From positions 2,232,001 to 2,296,000 of the forward strand of contig NZ_CP013862.1 in assembly GCF_001307805.1 (NCBI RefSeq): a stretch of 64,000 bases of DNA, given 5' to 3'. The notes below the pieces were generated by a model, which saw only the letters and a list, made by a program, of their open reading frames with translations, did not search any database and was not told the DNA's origin. A program made the translations under genes and the position numbers. Of the stretch, positions 35,244 to 49,203 are shown one piece after another (within the stretch, counting starts at the first letter, position 1; every line of letters starts with the position of its first letter). This DNA comes from Lentibacillus amyloliquefaciens. Its GTDB lineage: Bacteria > Bacillota > Bacilli > Bacillales > Amphibacillaceae.

Positions 35244-35447
35244 ATGAAATTTTCACCAATAACAATGGGTTTCCTTTATTTTCTCGTTGGTATATTATTC
35301 ACCTATGTAGCAATCCTGTCTGCAGAGGAGACGATATGGAATTTCATCACTATTCTGCTCGCCTTTTTGGCCACACTTGATTTCGGCGTCAGCATACGCA
35401 TGTTTGTCATCCACTTCAAAGTTAAAAAGAATAATAAAAAGAAGTAG
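35244..35447 (+). CDS. ydiK: YdiK-like small membrane protein
   Basis: A 67-residue protein with two membrane segments (about 7-26 and 32-52) and a lysine-rich tail (KVKKNNKKK), so the C-terminus is probably cytoplasmic. It lies right after ydiL, with a GGAGG site inside the end of ydiL. No function is known; the identity rests on size, topology and position. Confidence 0.8.
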   Translation: MKFSPITMGFLYFLVGILFTYVAILSAEETIWNFITILLAFLATLDFGVSIRMFVIHFKVKKNNKKK

Positions 35448-35466
35448 TGCCGGGCACTGCTTCTTT
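35438..35466 (+). terminator. Terminator of ydiLK
   Basis: AAAGAAGTAGTGC and GCACTGCTTCTTT form a 13-bp hairpin with a 3-nt loop that overlaps the ydiK stop codon and ends in four T. Confidence 0.9.
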
Positions 35467-35601
35467 TGTCGTTTTCATTCGTTCAATAACTGGATTGACG
35501 CTTCCTGTGTTTCAATTGGCATCAATTGAGCACGTCAAACTTCATAATAGATTGAAAAGGAAACAATTCAAATGATGAGAAGATTTGCCGGATAACATTA
35601 A

Positions 35602-36234
35602 TTATTTCTTCAACGGATAATGCTTCAAAAAATACGCCAATGACTGCAATTCCACTGCCAAATCAATATGGTGAACGCGGATATTGGATGGAACGGTTAT
35701 CCTGGCCGGTGTGAAGTTAAGAATCCCCGAGATGCCGAAATCAACTAGCCGATTCGTAATCGATTGCGCTTCACCGGCCGGTACTGTCAAAATAGCAACC
35801 GATATAGCCTCCATTCTTTCCTCAAGTTCTTCAATCGGATAAACCGATACACCGCCAATGTCTGCTCCAACCTTGGAAGGGTCCGCATCAAACGCCATAA
35901 CAATTTTGGTATTATTGTTTTTAAGGAAATTATAATGCAAAAAGGCTGTCCCGAGATTGCCCACTCCAATCAGAGCCACTTCAGTCAACTCATCCTGGTC
36001 AAGCGTTTTTCGGAAAAATCCGAGCAAATACTCGACATTATAGCCATAACCTTTCCTTCCCAATGCCCCAAAATAGGAAAAGTCCCTTCTGATAGTTGCT
36101 GAATCAACCTTAACCGCCTCGCTCAGCTCCTTGGATGAAACACGTTTTTTCCCCTGGTGATTTAAATTATTTAAAAATCTGTAATATAATGGCAAGCGCT
36201 TCGCAGTAGCTTGTGGTATTTTATTCTGTTCCAC
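35602..36234 (-). CDS. rex: Redox-sensing transcriptional repressor Rex
   Basis: Dimeric repressor that reads the NADH/NAD+ ratio and controls fermentation and respiration genes. The N-terminal winged helix includes [26 protein letters not shown], and the Rossmann domain starts [18 protein letters not shown] (about 85-102); [13 protein letters not shown] links them. I chose GTG 36234, with GGAGG 7 nt upstream, giving 210 residues, the usual length; the frame is open 15 codons more. It overlaps the end of moaC, so it is read from the moaC promoter, which carries a Rex box. Confidence 0.95.
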   Translation of the reverse strand: MEQNKIPQATAKRLPLYYRFLNNLNHQGKKRVSSKELSEAVKVDSATIRRDFSYFGALGRKGYGYNVEYLLGFFRKTLDQDELTEVALIGVGNLGTAFLHYNFLKNNNTKIVMAFDADPSKVGADIGGVSVYPIEELEERMEAISVAILTVPAGEAQSITNRLVDFGISGILNFTPARITVPSNIRVHHIDLAVELQSLAYFLKHYPLKK

Positions 36235-36730
36235 TGTCAGTCCTCCCTGATTCCCGTTTGTAATTACCTGATTTGCCACCTGTTTTGGAAACTAAATAAG
36301 TCTCACCAATGACCATTCCTTTATCAAGCGCTTTGCACATATCATAAACCGTCAGCGCCGTTGCAGAAGCCGCTGTCAGCGCTTCCATCTCAACACCCGT
36401 CGATCCTTTTGTTTTAACTGATGCTTCTATCTGCAATTCGTAATGATTGTCATCTATATTCCACTCAAATGAAATGTCGGTCCCTTTTAATTGCAGCGGG
36501 TGACACATCGGAATCCACTGTGATGTATTTTTGGCGGCCATGATCCCTGCTACCTGGGCGACTGCCAGCACATCGCCCTTCTTCATTGTATTTGCTGATA
36601 TATTATCGTAAATCTCTTCTGTCACATGTATACTGGTCACAGCAGATGCCGTCCGTTCCGTTTCACTCTTTTCGCTGATATCAACCATGCGGGCTCTGCC
36701 TTGTTCGTTAAAATGTGTGAAATCAGACAT
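36221..36730 (-). CDS. moaC: Cyclic pyranopterin monophosphate synthase MoaC
   Basis: Molybdenum-cofactor enzyme that, with MoaA, turns GTP into cyclic pyranopterin monophosphate. The 169-residue protein carries the active-site motifs [14 protein letters not shown] [16 protein letters not shown] near 75 and [30 protein letters not shown] near 115-145, ending with the conserved [11 protein letters not shown] 36730 with GGAGC upstream is preferred over a GTG/TTG-type extension. No other mo-genes are near; the pairing with rex is also seen in B. subtilis. Confidence 0.95.
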   Translation of the reverse strand: MSDFTHFNEQGRARMVDISEKSETERTASAVTSIHVTEEIYDNISANTMKKGDVLAVAQVAGIMAAKNTSQWIPMCHPLQLKGTDISFEWNIDDNHYELQIEASVKTKGSTGVEMEALTAASATALTVYDMCKALDKGMVIGETYLVSKTGGKSGNYKRESGRTDSGTE

Positions 36731-36792
36731 ATGTCTCAGCTCCATTCTTCTTTATCACCTAATGCCTATTCTATCAAAAATCCATCCCTGAG

Positions 36793-36810
36793 TCGTGATT
36801 TATTTCACAA
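36793..36810 (-). promoter_or_regulatory. Rex operator upstream of moaC-rex
   Basis: Minus-strand TTGTGAAATAAATCACGA matches the Rex consensus TTGTGNNNNNNTCACAA with one mismatch. It lies 63 bp before moaC and suggests autoregulation. Confidence 0.78.
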
Positions 36811-36939
36811 ATTCACAATATGATTGCCCTTTTAAATCATAGTACGGTACACTTGTTAATGGATGTTCAAAAAGCTTGCCAAGTTAGAAGCAAGAAGGCT
36901 GAAACGGCTGTTTTTTTGAACGTATAAAAGAGGTGAACA

Positions 36940-38859
36940 ATGATGATATTAATGCAGCTCAATAATTTATCCAAGTCATTCGGAGCTGAAGAAATCCTAT
37001 CGAATATAAAACTTGAAATAAAAGAAAATGACCGGATCGCAATCGTCGGGAGAAATGGTGCCGGAAAATCAACCCTTCTCAAAATTATGGCTGAAGAAAT
37101 GCCGTATGATGAAGGTGAAATATTTAAGCCAAAAGGGCTCTCCATAGGTTATTTGACTCAGCATAGCAGTCTTGAATCAGATAAATCGATTTGGGATGAA
37201 ATGATGGAGGTATTTGATTATTTGCTGGATCAGCAGCAAGAACTCAGAACGCTTGAAGAAAAAATGAAGCAGACGGCTTCGCTTTCCAGGCAGGAATATG
37301 ATCAGCTGCTGCTTGATTACGACAGGAAACAGCAAGCATTCGATGAAGCCGGCGGGTACCGGTATGAAGCCGACATAAAAGCTGTCCTGACAGGGTTGAA
37401 TTTTCAGGATTATGATTATAATACGCCGATCAATGAATTAAGCGGCGGTCAGAAAACACGTCTGTCGCTTGGCAAATTGCTTTTAAAAAAGCCGGAATTA
37501 TTGATTCTGGACGAACCGACCAACCATCTGGATATCGATACAATGGCCTGGCTGGAAAATTACCTGACAAGTTACCCTGGCGCTGTCCTGATCGTTTCGC
37601 ACGACCGCTATTTCCTTGATAAAACGGTCTCAATCGTTTATGAAATAAGCCGGAATAACTCCAAAAAATATAATGGGAACTACAGCTATTATTTAAAACA
37701 GCGTGCGCTTGATTATGAACAGGAACTGAAAGAATATGAAAAACAGCAGACCGAGATTAAACGCATGGAAGATTTTATCCAGCGCAATATTGCCCGGGCA
37801 TCCACATCAAAGCGTGCCCAAAGCCGGCGGAAACAGCTCGCTAAAATGAAAAAACTGGATGCGCCAAAAGGTGATGAAAAATCAGCAAACTTTTCATTTA
37901 AAATAAACCGGGCAAGCGGGAATGATGTACTGAAAATCGATGAGCTGGCCTTTCAGTACGAAACGGATGAGCCCGTGTTTTCCAATCTCACATTGCATAT
38001 GAACCGCGGTGAGCGGTTTGCGCTGGTCGGCCCGAATGGTGTCGGCAAGTCAACATTACTGAAGACGATTCTTGGGGAATTTAAGCCGAATACAGGTACA
38101 ATCAAAATCGGCACGAACGTTCAAATCGGCTATTATGATCAGGAACAGGAAATGTTAGCATCAGCCAAGACTGTGCTTGATGAATTATGGGACTTGTATC
38201 CCGATACAGATGAAAAAGACATTCGCACCGTATTGGGGAATTTTTTATTTTCAGGTGAGGACGTCCTTAAAACCGTCCATTCCCTGAGTGGCGGTGAAAA
38301 AGCGCGGCTGTCCCTTTCAAAGCTGATGATGGAAAAAGCTAACTTGCTCGTTCTGGACGAACCGACCAACCATCTGGATATCGACAGCAAAGAAGTTCTG
38401 GAAGCCGCTTTGATGGATTTCCCGGGAACAATTATTTTTGTATCCCACGATCGCTATTTTATCAACAGAATTGCTGATAAGGTCGTTGAAATGCGACAAG
38501 ACGGCTCAACAGTCTACTTGGGCGACTATGACTATTACACTGAAAAAAAGCAGGAAGAAATCGAAATTAAAAAACTGCAGCAATCCAAAGAGACTGTTAG
38601 CACTGCGGACCAGCAGAAAAGTAAATTTCACGAAGACAAGCAGCTGCAGCGACAGCAGCGGAAGAAGGAACGCCGGATCAATGAACTCGAAGAAACGATT
38701 GAACAGAAGGAAGCTGAACTGGCTGGACTGGAGCAAAAAATGACCGAGCCCGAAGTTTATGAAGATCATGAAAAATCGCTCGAGCTGACTAAACAGACAA
38801 GCGAATTAAAACAAGAAATCGACCAGCTGATGGAAGAATGGACAACATTGCAGGAATGA
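36940..38859 (+). CDS. ydiF: ABC-F family ATPase YdiF
   Basis: Soluble ATPase of the ABC-F family, which acts on ribosomes rather than in transport. The 639-residue protein has two complete ABC domains: Walker A GRNGAGKST near 38 with signature LSGGQKTRLSLG near 165, and GPNGVGKST near 365 with LSGGEKARLSLS near 450. Both Walker B motifs read LILDEPTNHLDID or LVLDEPTNHLDID. The charged linker between them (about 245-300) and the long coiled-coil C-terminus (about 535-639) fit YdiF/Uup. Either of two near-adjacent ATGs after AGAGGTG could start it. It is monocistronic with a strong terminator. Confidence 0.93.
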   Translation: MMILMQLNNLSKSFGAEEILSNIKLEIKENDRIAIVGRNGAGKSTLLKIMAEEMPYDEGEIFKPKGLSIGYLTQHSSLESDKSIWDEMMEVFDYLLDQQQELRTLEEKMKQTASLSRQEYDQLLLDYDRKQQAFDEAGGYRYEADIKAVLTGLNFQDYDYNTPINELSGGQKTRLSLGKLLLKKPELLILDEPTNHLDIDTMAWLENYLTSYPGAVLIVSHDRYFLDKTVSIVYEISRNNSKKYNGNYSYYLKQRALDYEQELKEYEKQQTEIKRMEDFIQRNIARASTSKRAQSRRKQLAKMKKLDAPKGDEKSANFSFKINRASGNDVLKIDELAFQYETDEPVFSNLTLHMNRGERFALVGPNGVGKSTLLKTILGEFKPNTGTIKIGTNVQIGYYDQEQEMLASAKTVLDELWDLYPDTDEKDIRTVLGNFLFSGEDVLKTVHSLSGGEKARLSLSKLMMEKANLLVLDEPTNHLDIDSKEVLEAALMDFPGTIIFVSHDRYFINRIADKVVEMRQDGSTVYLGDYDYYTEKKQEEIEIKKLQQSKETVSTADQQKSKFHEDKQLQRQQRKKERRINELEETIEQKEAELAGLEQKMTEPEVYEDHEKSLELTKQTSELKQEIDQLMEEWTTLQE

Positions 38860-38871
38860 CTTATAACAATT

Positions 38872-38916
38872 AAACGAAAACAGCCTGGTTCAACGTGAGC
38901 GAGGCTGTTTTCGTTT
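38872..38916. terminator. Bidirectional terminator after ydiF
   Basis: A perfect 14-bp inverted repeat AAACGAAAACAGCC / GGCTGTTTTCGTTT with a 17-nt loop lies between converging ydiF and tsaD. Confidence 0.9.
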
Positions 38917-39018
38917 GTTAATCAAACGTTTGTTTAATAAATAAGACCTGTCATTCAAAGAAATCCATCCACACACATATGCACAAGTTAACAATGATTA
39001 GACGGGTTTCCACTTCAC

Positions 39019-39138
39019 TTATACACATTTCCCACAAGAAAACCCCTGATTATCCACAATTATAATCCACACTTTAAAAGTGAACAAACCGGAATCTATA
39101 AAAAATATCCACACTGCTATGGATAAGCGTGTGGATAT
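39019..39138. promoter_or_regulatory. DnaA-box cluster between ydiF and tsaD
   Basis: Five or more DnaA-box-like 9-mers occur in 120 bp: TTATACACA (39019), TTATCCACA (39050, perfect), TAATCCACA (39063), ATATCCACA (39105) and, on the minus strand, ATATCCACA (39130-39138), with CTTATCCATA overlapping it. From memory, B. subtilis has a non-origin DnaA-box cluster at gcp (tsaD), so this is probably a conserved DnaA-titration or regulatory site and not an origin. Confidence 0.75.
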
Positions 39139-40148
39139 TAATTAAGCATTAGTGATGGATTCGCGTTTAAATCCCATCCGGATCGTTTTCCCTGCTGATA
39201 GGTGACAAATCCTGCTGCAGCAATCATGGCTGCATTATCTGTACACAAATTAAGCGGCGGAATAAGCAGTGGGATAGTCGTCTCACTGAATTTGGCCTCA
39301 AGAGCTTGTCGCAGACCCTGATTTGCCGCAACACCACCGGCCACAATTACCTGCTCCACGTTATATTGTGCTGCGGCTTTGTATGTTTTGGCAGTCAATA
39401 CGTCAACAACGCTCTTCTGGAAACTGGCTGCCACATCTTCCTTATTAAAGGTTTCACCGCGCTGTGAGGCATTGTGAATCGTGTTGATAACCGATGATTT
39501 TAACCCGCTGAAACTGAAATCAAAACTGTCTTCTTCCAGCCACGCCCGTGGAAAATTAATCGACTCCTCACCTTCCCGCGCCAAGTGGTCAATCTGAGGG
39601 CCGCCGGGGTATGGCAAATCCAGCACTCGGGCAACCTTGTCATACGCCTCGCCTGCAGCATCATCACGTGTCTCACCAATCAATTCATATGATCCGTGCT
39701 CATCCATCAGGACGAGTTCCGTATGACCGCCGGAAACAATCAATGCCAACAGCGGAAATTCAAATTCACGTTCGAAACGATTGGCATAAATATGTCCGGC
39801 AATATGATGAACGCCAATCAATGGTTTCTGTTTCGCAAACGCCAGCCCTTTAGCAGCATTAACACCTACCAGTAAAGCGCCAACAAGGCCGGGACCTTCT
39901 GTTACAGCAATCGCATCAATATCGTCCCAGGATAGATTTGCTTTTTGAAATGCCTCTTCGATAACAATTGTGATTTGTTCAACATGATGACGGGATGCAA
40001 TCTCTGGAACAACCCCGCCGAATCGTTTATGGCTGTCAATTTGGGACGCCACCACATTCGAGATGATGTCTGTTCCATTTTTAACGATTGCAGCTGCCGT
40101 TTCGTCACAGCTTGTTTCAATTCCGAGGATATATACATCTTTGTTCAT
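39138..40148 (-). CDS. tsaD: tRNA t6A threonylcarbamoyltransferase TsaD
   Basis: Catalytic subunit that transfers the threonylcarbamoyl group to A37 of ANN-decoding tRNAs. The 336-residue protein has ASKHA-fold motifs: [14 protein letters not shown] at the start, the metal site [10 protein letters not shown] (two His near 111 and 115), [10 protein letters not shown] and, near the end, [11 protein letters not shown] with the metal Asp. I chose ATG 40148, which overlaps the end of rimI by 4 bp. It is the last gene of the thiL-tsaE-tsaB-rimI-tsaD group. Confidence 0.96.
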   Translation of the reverse strand: MNKDVYILGIETSCDETAAAIVKNGTDIISNVVASQIDSHKRFGGVVPEIASRHHVEQITIVIEEAFQKANLSWDDIDAIAVTEGPGLVGALLVGVNAAKGLAFAKQKPLIGVHHIAGHIYANRFEREFEFPLLALIVSGGHTELVLMDEHGSYELIGETRDDAAGEAYDKVARVLDLPYPGGPQIDHLAREGEESINFPRAWLEEDSFDFSFSGLKSSVINTIHNASQRGETFNKEDVAASFQKSVVDVLTAKTYKAAAQYNVEQVIVAGGVAANQGLRQALEAKFSETTIPLLIPPLNLCTDNAAMIAAAGFVTYQQGKRSGWDLNANPSLMLN

Positions 40149-40594
40149 GATAAATTCACCCACATAACAATGGCGTCTTCCTGATCATCCGTATAATAAT
40201 TTTTACGAATACCGCCAGGAACGAGCCCGAATTTTCGATACATCCGCTGAGCAATTGTGTTGGAAACACGGACTTCCAGCGAAAGCCTTTTGGCACCAAG
40301 CTTTATTGCCGCTTCCAGCGTATAGAAAAATAGTGTTTCCCCTAACTTTTTACCTCTGCAGGTGGGGGCAATCGCAATATTGGTGATTTGTGCATCGTCA
40401 ATGACATGCCACAAACCCGAATAGCCAACCACCTGCTGATCCAGAAGAATGACATAATAATGTGCATATTGATTATTAGTCAGTTCATGCAGTATAACAT
40501 CCTTTGGCCACGGAGCCGTGAATGATTCTGTCTCAACGGCCATCACATCATCAATATCAGTCAGCTCCATCTGCCGTACAACAACTTCAGTCAT
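40145..40594 (-). CDS. rimI: Ribosomal protein S18 alanine N-acetyltransferase RimI
   Basis: GNAT-family acetyltransferase of 149 residues that modifies the N-terminus of S18. Acetyl-CoA binding motif A is visible as [27 protein letters not shown] (about 70-96), and [22 protein letters not shown] is the following helix pair. It overlaps tsaB upstream by 8 bp and tsaD downstream by 4 bp, so the three are translated together, as in B. subtilis (ydiC-ydiD-ydiE). Confidence 0.94.
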   Translation of the reverse strand: MTEVVVRQMELTDIDDVMAVETESFTAPWPKDVILHELTNNQYAHYYVILLDQQVVGYSGLWHVIDDAQITNIAIAPTCRGKKLGETLFFYTLEAAIKLGAKRLSLEVRVSNTIAQRMYRKFGLVPGGIRKNYYTDDQEDAIVMWVNLS

Positions 40595-41288
40595 CGCTTT
40601 CCTGTACCTTCTTCAGCCAGTTCGCTTCCGCCTCAGCAAGCCGCAAATAATTGGGGATCAATGTATGGGTGGACTCGGCTGTTTTATCTATTCCCGCGCA
40701 GGCCAAATCGGCAGGCGAGGCCAATTGAAATGGGCCTTCTGCAATGACTGCCCGCCTTCCCAAATACGTTTTAATTAATTCACGATGCAATTCGATATCC
40801 GGACTTAAAAACAACACGTCCTGATTTGTTTTGGCAAGTTCTTTCAGCCAGTCTTCCATCATGATGTTATTCTCATCACGAACCAACTCAGGTTTTCCAT
40901 TCTGCATTTCATATAATCCGGTATAGACAAGCCCGCGCCGCGCATCAAAAAACGGGCAAATATACGAATTATAAAAGTACCCCTGCCAGGCAAGCACCTC
41001 AAGACTTGAGATGCCTGCGAGCGGTATGTCAAGCGCCCATGCCATTGATTTTGCCGTTGTCAGTCCAATTCGCACGCCTGTATAAGATCCAGGCCCTTTC
41101 GCAACAACAATCTTATCCAAATCCTGCGGTGTCATATCAACGTCGTGCATCAACTGATTAATGGCCGGCATAAGCCGAACCGAATGATTCTTTTTTAAGT
41201 TTGTCATGACTTCACCAATTAACTGGCCGTCTTTCAGCAAAGCAACCCCAAGTGCTTGGTTTGATGTATCCATCGCAAGTATATTCAT
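40587..41288 (-). CDS. tsaB: tRNA t6A complex subunit TsaB
   Basis: Non-catalytic partner of TsaD in t6A synthesis. The 233-residue protein has the ASKHA N-terminal half: LAMDTSNQALGVALLKDG, then KIVVAKGPGSYTGVRIGLTTAKSMAWALDIPLAGISSLEVLA (about 60-100), which is diagnostic. The C-terminal half is variable, as usual. It lies 12 bp after tsaE and overlaps rimI. Confidence 0.95.
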   Translation of the reverse strand: MNILAMDTSNQALGVALLKDGQLIGEVMTNLKKNHSVRLMPAINQLMHDVDMTPQDLDKIVVAKGPGSYTGVRIGLTTAKSMAWALDIPLAGISSLEVLAWQGYFYNSYICPFFDARRGLVYTGLYEMQNGKPELVRDENNIMMEDWLKELAKTNQDVLFLSPDIELHRELIKTYLGRRAVIAEGPFQLASPADLACAGIDKTAESTHTLIPNYLRLAEAEANWLKKVQESDD

Positions 41289-41300
41289 TCCAGCGGCTCC

Positions 41301-41762
41301 TCACAGATAACCGGCCACTTTATGTGCAACCGATTCATAATGTTCGCCCATTGGTCGAAAATCCAATAAACGCGTCGTTTCATTTATATATGACAGATTG
41401 ACAGCTAAATATTCTGACGGAAGATACCTTTCAATAAAGTGTGCCCATTCCACAACACATATGCCATTTCCATTAAAATATTCTTCAAAACCGATATCTT
41501 CCTCAGAGTCTTCCAACCGGTAAACATCCATATGATAAAGTGGCATTTCCCCATGGTATTCTTTAATCATTGTAAATGTGGGGCTGTTAACTGTTCGTTT
41601 AATTCCAAGCCCGTTGGCAAGCCCCTTTGTAAAAGTCGTCTTGCCGGCGCCCAAGTCACCTTCCAGCGTTACAACATCACCAGGTTTCAGTAATAATGCC
41701 AGTCTTTCCGCGACGTTCCTTGTTTCAATATCAGAATGTGTTTTAAATTGATACTTGCTCAT
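41301..41762 (-). CDS. tsaE: tRNA t6A complex ATPase TsaE
   Basis: Small P-loop ATPase needed for turnover of the TsaBD complex, 153 residues. Walker A is LEGDLGAGKTTF (Lys about 41) and the conserved VNSPTFTMIKEYHG and YHMDVYRL (metal-binding Asp) follow; VVEWAHFIERYLP is also typical. It starts 4 bp after thiL. Confidence 0.95.
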   Translation of the reverse strand: MSKYQFKTHSDIETRNVAERLALLLKPGDVVTLEGDLGAGKTTFTKGLANGLGIKRTVNSPTFTMIKEYHGEMPLYHMDVYRLEDSEEDIGFEEYFNGNGICVVEWAHFIERYLPSEYLAVNLSYINETTRLLDFRPMGEHYESVAHKVAGYL

Positions 41763-41766
41763 TATG

Positions 41767-42741
41767 TCACCTGCTTCGATGGGTATAACCCCTTTTTTTC
41801 AACAGTTGCTTATGATTATTCCGGTCCTTCAGCCACACATCATATTCATCATCATTTGCGTCATCTATATACCCTACCTCAGTAACCTGCGTGCCTGTTT
41901 CAGCAGCGATATCCTGTAACGTCTCCCATTCATTCCTTGAAACGGCCCCCAACAATTCAAAGTCTTCACCGCCATACAGTTTCCATTCATGTTGCTGATC
42001 TGCGCTAAACTGATTAAAATTCATGCTGACAGGCAGTTTATCTTCATAAATGGTTAAACTTATGCGGGAAGCTTCAGCAATTTCATGTGCCTCACTAGCA
42101 ATGCCGTCACTTATATCGTTGAGTGTAACACGCGAGAGCGCGCCAAGTTCATTTGCAAAGTCAGATCTCATATCAGGCATGCGGTGTCTTTGATGATAAA
42201 ACGTTTCATTTGTATAGTTACCAGGGTTGTTCAGCATATAAAAACCGGCTGCAGAATCCCCGAGAGTGCCCGTTACAAAGACAATATCGTCGTTTTTTGC
42301 TGTGCTTCTGTATCGAGCCTTTCCTCGATCAACATAACCAATTACCGTTATAGATAGTGTCAAATCACCACCGGATACAGTGTCACCACCGATTAAATCC
42401 ATCCGGTAATCTGCAGCGATTTCAGCCATCCCCTGATAGATACCGGCCAATTCCTCATTGTTCCAGGAATCCGGGATAATAATTGATACAAGATAAAATG
42501 CAGGAATCGCCCCCATTGCACTGAGGTCACTGATATTAACCGCAAGGAGCCGATATCCTATGTGGAAAGGATTCATCGTTGATCTTGAGAAATGAACACC
42601 TTCAACAAACGTATCAACAGCAGTCACGATATCCCGGGAAGTCTGTCGGAAAACCGCTGCATCGTCCCCCACACCTTTTATAACTGAAGGTTGTTTATAG
42701 GTATGTTGTTTAATTGAATCAATAAATTCAAATTCATTCAT
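41767..42741 (-). CDS. thiL: Thiamine-monophosphate kinase ThiL
   Basis: Phosphorylates thiamine monophosphate to thiamine diphosphate, the last step of the pathway. The 324-residue protein belongs to the PurM/ThiL family: KGVGDDAAVF near 25, TAVDTFVEGVHFSRSTM near 40-56, NISDLSAMGAIP near 70, IGGDTVSGGDLTLSITVIG near 117 and ISDGIASE near 210 are the ATP, Mg and substrate sites. It is first in the thiL-tsaEB-rimI-tsaD operon. Its product TPP is the ligand of the riboswitch at 2.4 kb. Confidence 0.95.
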   Translation of the reverse strand: MNEFEFIDSIKQHTYKQPSVIKGVGDDAAVFRQTSRDIVTAVDTFVEGVHFSRSTMNPFHIGYRLLAVNISDLSAMGAIPAFYLVSIIIPDSWNNEELAGIYQGMAEIAADYRMDLIGGDTVSGGDLTLSITVIGYVDRGKARYRSTAKNDDIVFVTGTLGDSAAGFYMLNNPGNYTNETFYHQRHRMPDMRSDFANELGALSRVTLNDISDGIASEAHEIAEASRISLTIYEDKLPVSMNFNQFSADQQHEWKLYGGEDFELLGAVSRNEWETLQDIAAETGTQVTEVGYIDDANDDEYDVWLKDRNNHKQLLKKRGYTHRSR

Positions 42742-42896
42742 TGTATACCACCATTTTAGTATTAACTATATTTATGATAGCAAATACAGCACAAAAATGA
42801 AATTTAACGATCATAGGGATACGATTTTTAAGTATAATGCTGAACATATCCTGTAATAACTGAGTCAAATTTTGAAAAATAGTTTTAAACAAATAA

Positions 42897-42924
42897 GGCC
42901 GTTTCCTTTGCTCTGGAAACGGCC
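42897..42924 (-). terminator. Terminator of the rRNA-tRNA operon
   Basis: GGCCGTTTCC and GGAAACGGCC form a perfect 10-bp hairpin with an 8-nt loop 68 bp after the last tRNA, followed on the minus strand by TTATTTGTTT. The rest of the gap to thiL shows no gene. Confidence 0.88.
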
Positions 42925-42991
42925 GGTTAATTTATGTATTTCTTGAAAAATAAGTTCATTTCATTCATCATCAGCCAATTATATTCATAAA

Positions 42992-43068
42992 TGGCGGTCC
43001 GGACGGGACTCGAACCCGCGACCTCCTGCGTGACAGGCAGGCATTCTAACCAACTGAACTACCGGACC
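42992..43068 (-). tRNA. tRNA-Asp (GTC), downstream copy
   Basis: Complete cloverleaf with acceptor GGTCCGG/CCGGACC, anticodon GTC in CTGTCAC, T-loop GGTTCGAGTCC and encoded CCA. It differs at one base from the copy at 49532. Confidence 0.97.
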
Positions 43069-43187
43069 AGTTGGCAAATATTAATCACATTAATGGTGCG
43101 ATTTGTTAATTTTTTGGTTGCACTTCACAGCACTACTTATCTTCAACTTGCACTGATATATATTCGATATTTTAAGTTGAAGTATTT

Positions 43188-43264
<77 letters not shown>

Positions 43265-43289
43265 GTATAAGAAAGTATTGAAATGAAAT

Positions 43290-43406
43290 GCCTGGCGGCG
43301 TCTTACTCTTGCAGGGGTTAAACCCCAACTACCATCAGCGCTGGAGAGCTTAACTGCTGTGTTCGGCATGGGAACAGGTGTGACCTCTCCGCTATCGCTA
43401 CCAGAC
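43290..43406 (-). rRNA. rrf: 5S ribosomal RNA
   Basis: About 117 nt. Shows GTCTGGTAGCGATAGCGG at the 5' end, GAACACAGCAGTTAAGCTC and the closing GACGCCGCCAGGC. It lies 145 bp after 23S. Confidence 0.96.
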
Positions 43407-43551
43407 TTTGTCATTTCTATCGTGCTGTCGTCTCTTCCGTTTTGACGGACAAGAATTATTATAGGCATTTTCACCAGAAAATGCAAGGGGTTTTGACAAA
43501 TTTGCACCCTGAAAACTAAATAAGAGCTTCATTCAACGTTTTTTGCGGGTT

Positions 43552-46480
<2,929 letters not shown>

Positions 46481-46619
46481 TTGCGTTCGTTTAACGAACG
46501 CGTCATTTCAATGTCGTTGAATGTCTTGCTCTTATTTAGTTTTCAAGGTACAACTTCTTAAATTAAGGGGATTGCTCCCTCAAAACTGAACCAAACAACC
46601 CAGTATGTTCCTTATTAAT

Positions 46620-48194
<1,575 letters not shown>

Positions 48195-48355
48195 AGTTTG
48201 TCCGAAATTGACACCGATCAATCTCAGTCTTAGCTTACAAAAATTGATTCAAGGGGTAAAAGTTTGCATCAAATCAGCTCAGCTGATCCTTCAACTTCTT
48301 ACCTCTGACTTCGTTTGTCATACTGGTTGTTTTGTTCAGTTTTCAAGGAGCAAAG

Positions 48356-48429
48356 TGGGCCTGGGTGGACTCGAACCACCGACCTCACGCTTATCAGGCG
48401 TGCGCTCTGACCAACTGAGCTACAGGCCC
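48356..48429 (-). tRNA. tRNA-Ile (GAT)
   Basis: Acceptor GGGCCTG/CAGGCCC, anticodon GAT in CTGATAA. CCA is not encoded. In B. subtilis rrnA and rrnO this tRNA lies in the 16S-23S spacer; here it is 162 bp upstream of 16S. Confidence 0.96.
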
Positions 48430-48433
48430 TAAA

Positions 48434-48507
48434 TGGAGCGGGTGATGGGAATCGAACCCACGACATCAGCTTGGAAGGCTGAGGTTTTACCACTAAACTA
48501 CACCCGC
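48434..48507 (-). tRNA. tRNA-Gly (TCC)
   Basis: Acceptor GCGGGTG/CACCCGC, anticodon TCC in CTTCCAA, CCA encoded, 4 bp from tRNA-Ile. Confidence 0.96.
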
Positions 48508-48619
48508 ATAATATAATTGTTTTTTCAAACTTTCCCTCATGCTCGTCGCGTTGCAAGTGCATTCGGAGAAGTTCGCGCTCCTCGCAACTCGAAGCGTATT
48601 CGGTGGAAGCTTTGCTCGT

Positions 48620-48658
48620 GGCTGAGGCTTTACCATAAAATTACACCTGCATGATATA
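48620..48658 (-). pseudogene. tRNA-Gly remnant (5' half)
   Basis: This stretch repeats the 5' half of the neighbouring tRNA-Gly from the acceptor to the anticodon stem with about five changes in 38 bases, then diverges. It cannot fold as a tRNA. It probably marks a deletion after tandem duplication. Confidence 0.7.
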
Positions 48659-48685
48659 TTTCAACTTAACTGATATTCTCTCGGG

Positions 48686-48762
48686 TGGTCGGGAAGACAG
48701 GATTTGAACCTGCGACCACATGGTCCCAAACCATGTGCTCTACCAAGCTGAGCTACTTCCCG
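48686..48762 (-). tRNA. tRNA-Pro (TGG)
   Basis: Acceptor CGGGAAG/CTTCCCG, anticodon TGG, CCA encoded. Confidence 0.96.
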
Positions 48763-48767
48763 TTTAA

Positions 48768-48844
48768 TGGTGCGCCCGAGAGGAGTCGAACCCCTAGCCT
48801 TCTGATCCGTAGTCAGACGCTCTGTCCAATTGAGCTACGGGCGC
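48768..48844 (-). tRNA. tRNA-Arg (ACG)
   Basis: Acceptor GCGCCCG/CGGGCGC, anticodon ACG in CTACGGA (to be edited to ICG), CCA encoded. Confidence 0.96.
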
Positions 48845-48902
48845 TCAAAGCGACATCCTCCAATATACCATGCAAATGAAAGGTTGTCAACAATAATTTT
48901 AA

Positions 48903-48986
<84 letters not shown>

Positions 48987-49040
48987 GTGTCAAACAAAGA
49001 AAAATGCCGTGGTCAACACAGCAATATAAACAAATGAAAG

Positions 49041-49122
49041 TGCGGATGAAGGGAGTCGAACCCCCACGTCGTAAGACACTAGATCCTGGGTCTAGCGCGT
49101 CTGCCAGTTCCGCCACATCCGC
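49041..49122 (-). tRNA. tRNA-Leu (CAG)
   Basis: Class II tRNA, acceptor GCGGATG/CATCCGC, anticodon CAG in CCCAGGA, long variable arm, CCA not encoded. In B. subtilis the neighbouring trnS-leu2 is the ICEBs1 attachment site; no integrase or attachment duplication is seen here. Confidence 0.94.
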
Positions 49123-49127
49123 AAAAA

Positions 49128-49203
49128 TGGTGAGCCATGGAGGATTCGAACCTCCGACCCTCTGATTAAAAGTCAGATGCTCTGCCAACTGAGCTAATGG
49201 CTC
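49128..49203 (-). tRNA. tRNA-Lys (TTT)
   Basis: Acceptor GAGCCAT/ATGGCTC, anticodon TTT, CCA encoded. A 248-bp A/T-rich gap without a recognisable gene follows on the promoter side. Confidence 0.96.

Noticed and set aside
39000..39140. Chromosomal replication origin
   Set aside because: There are DnaA boxes but no dnaA/dnaN genes and no AT-rich unwinding region; the gene order fits a non-origin DnaA-box cluster.
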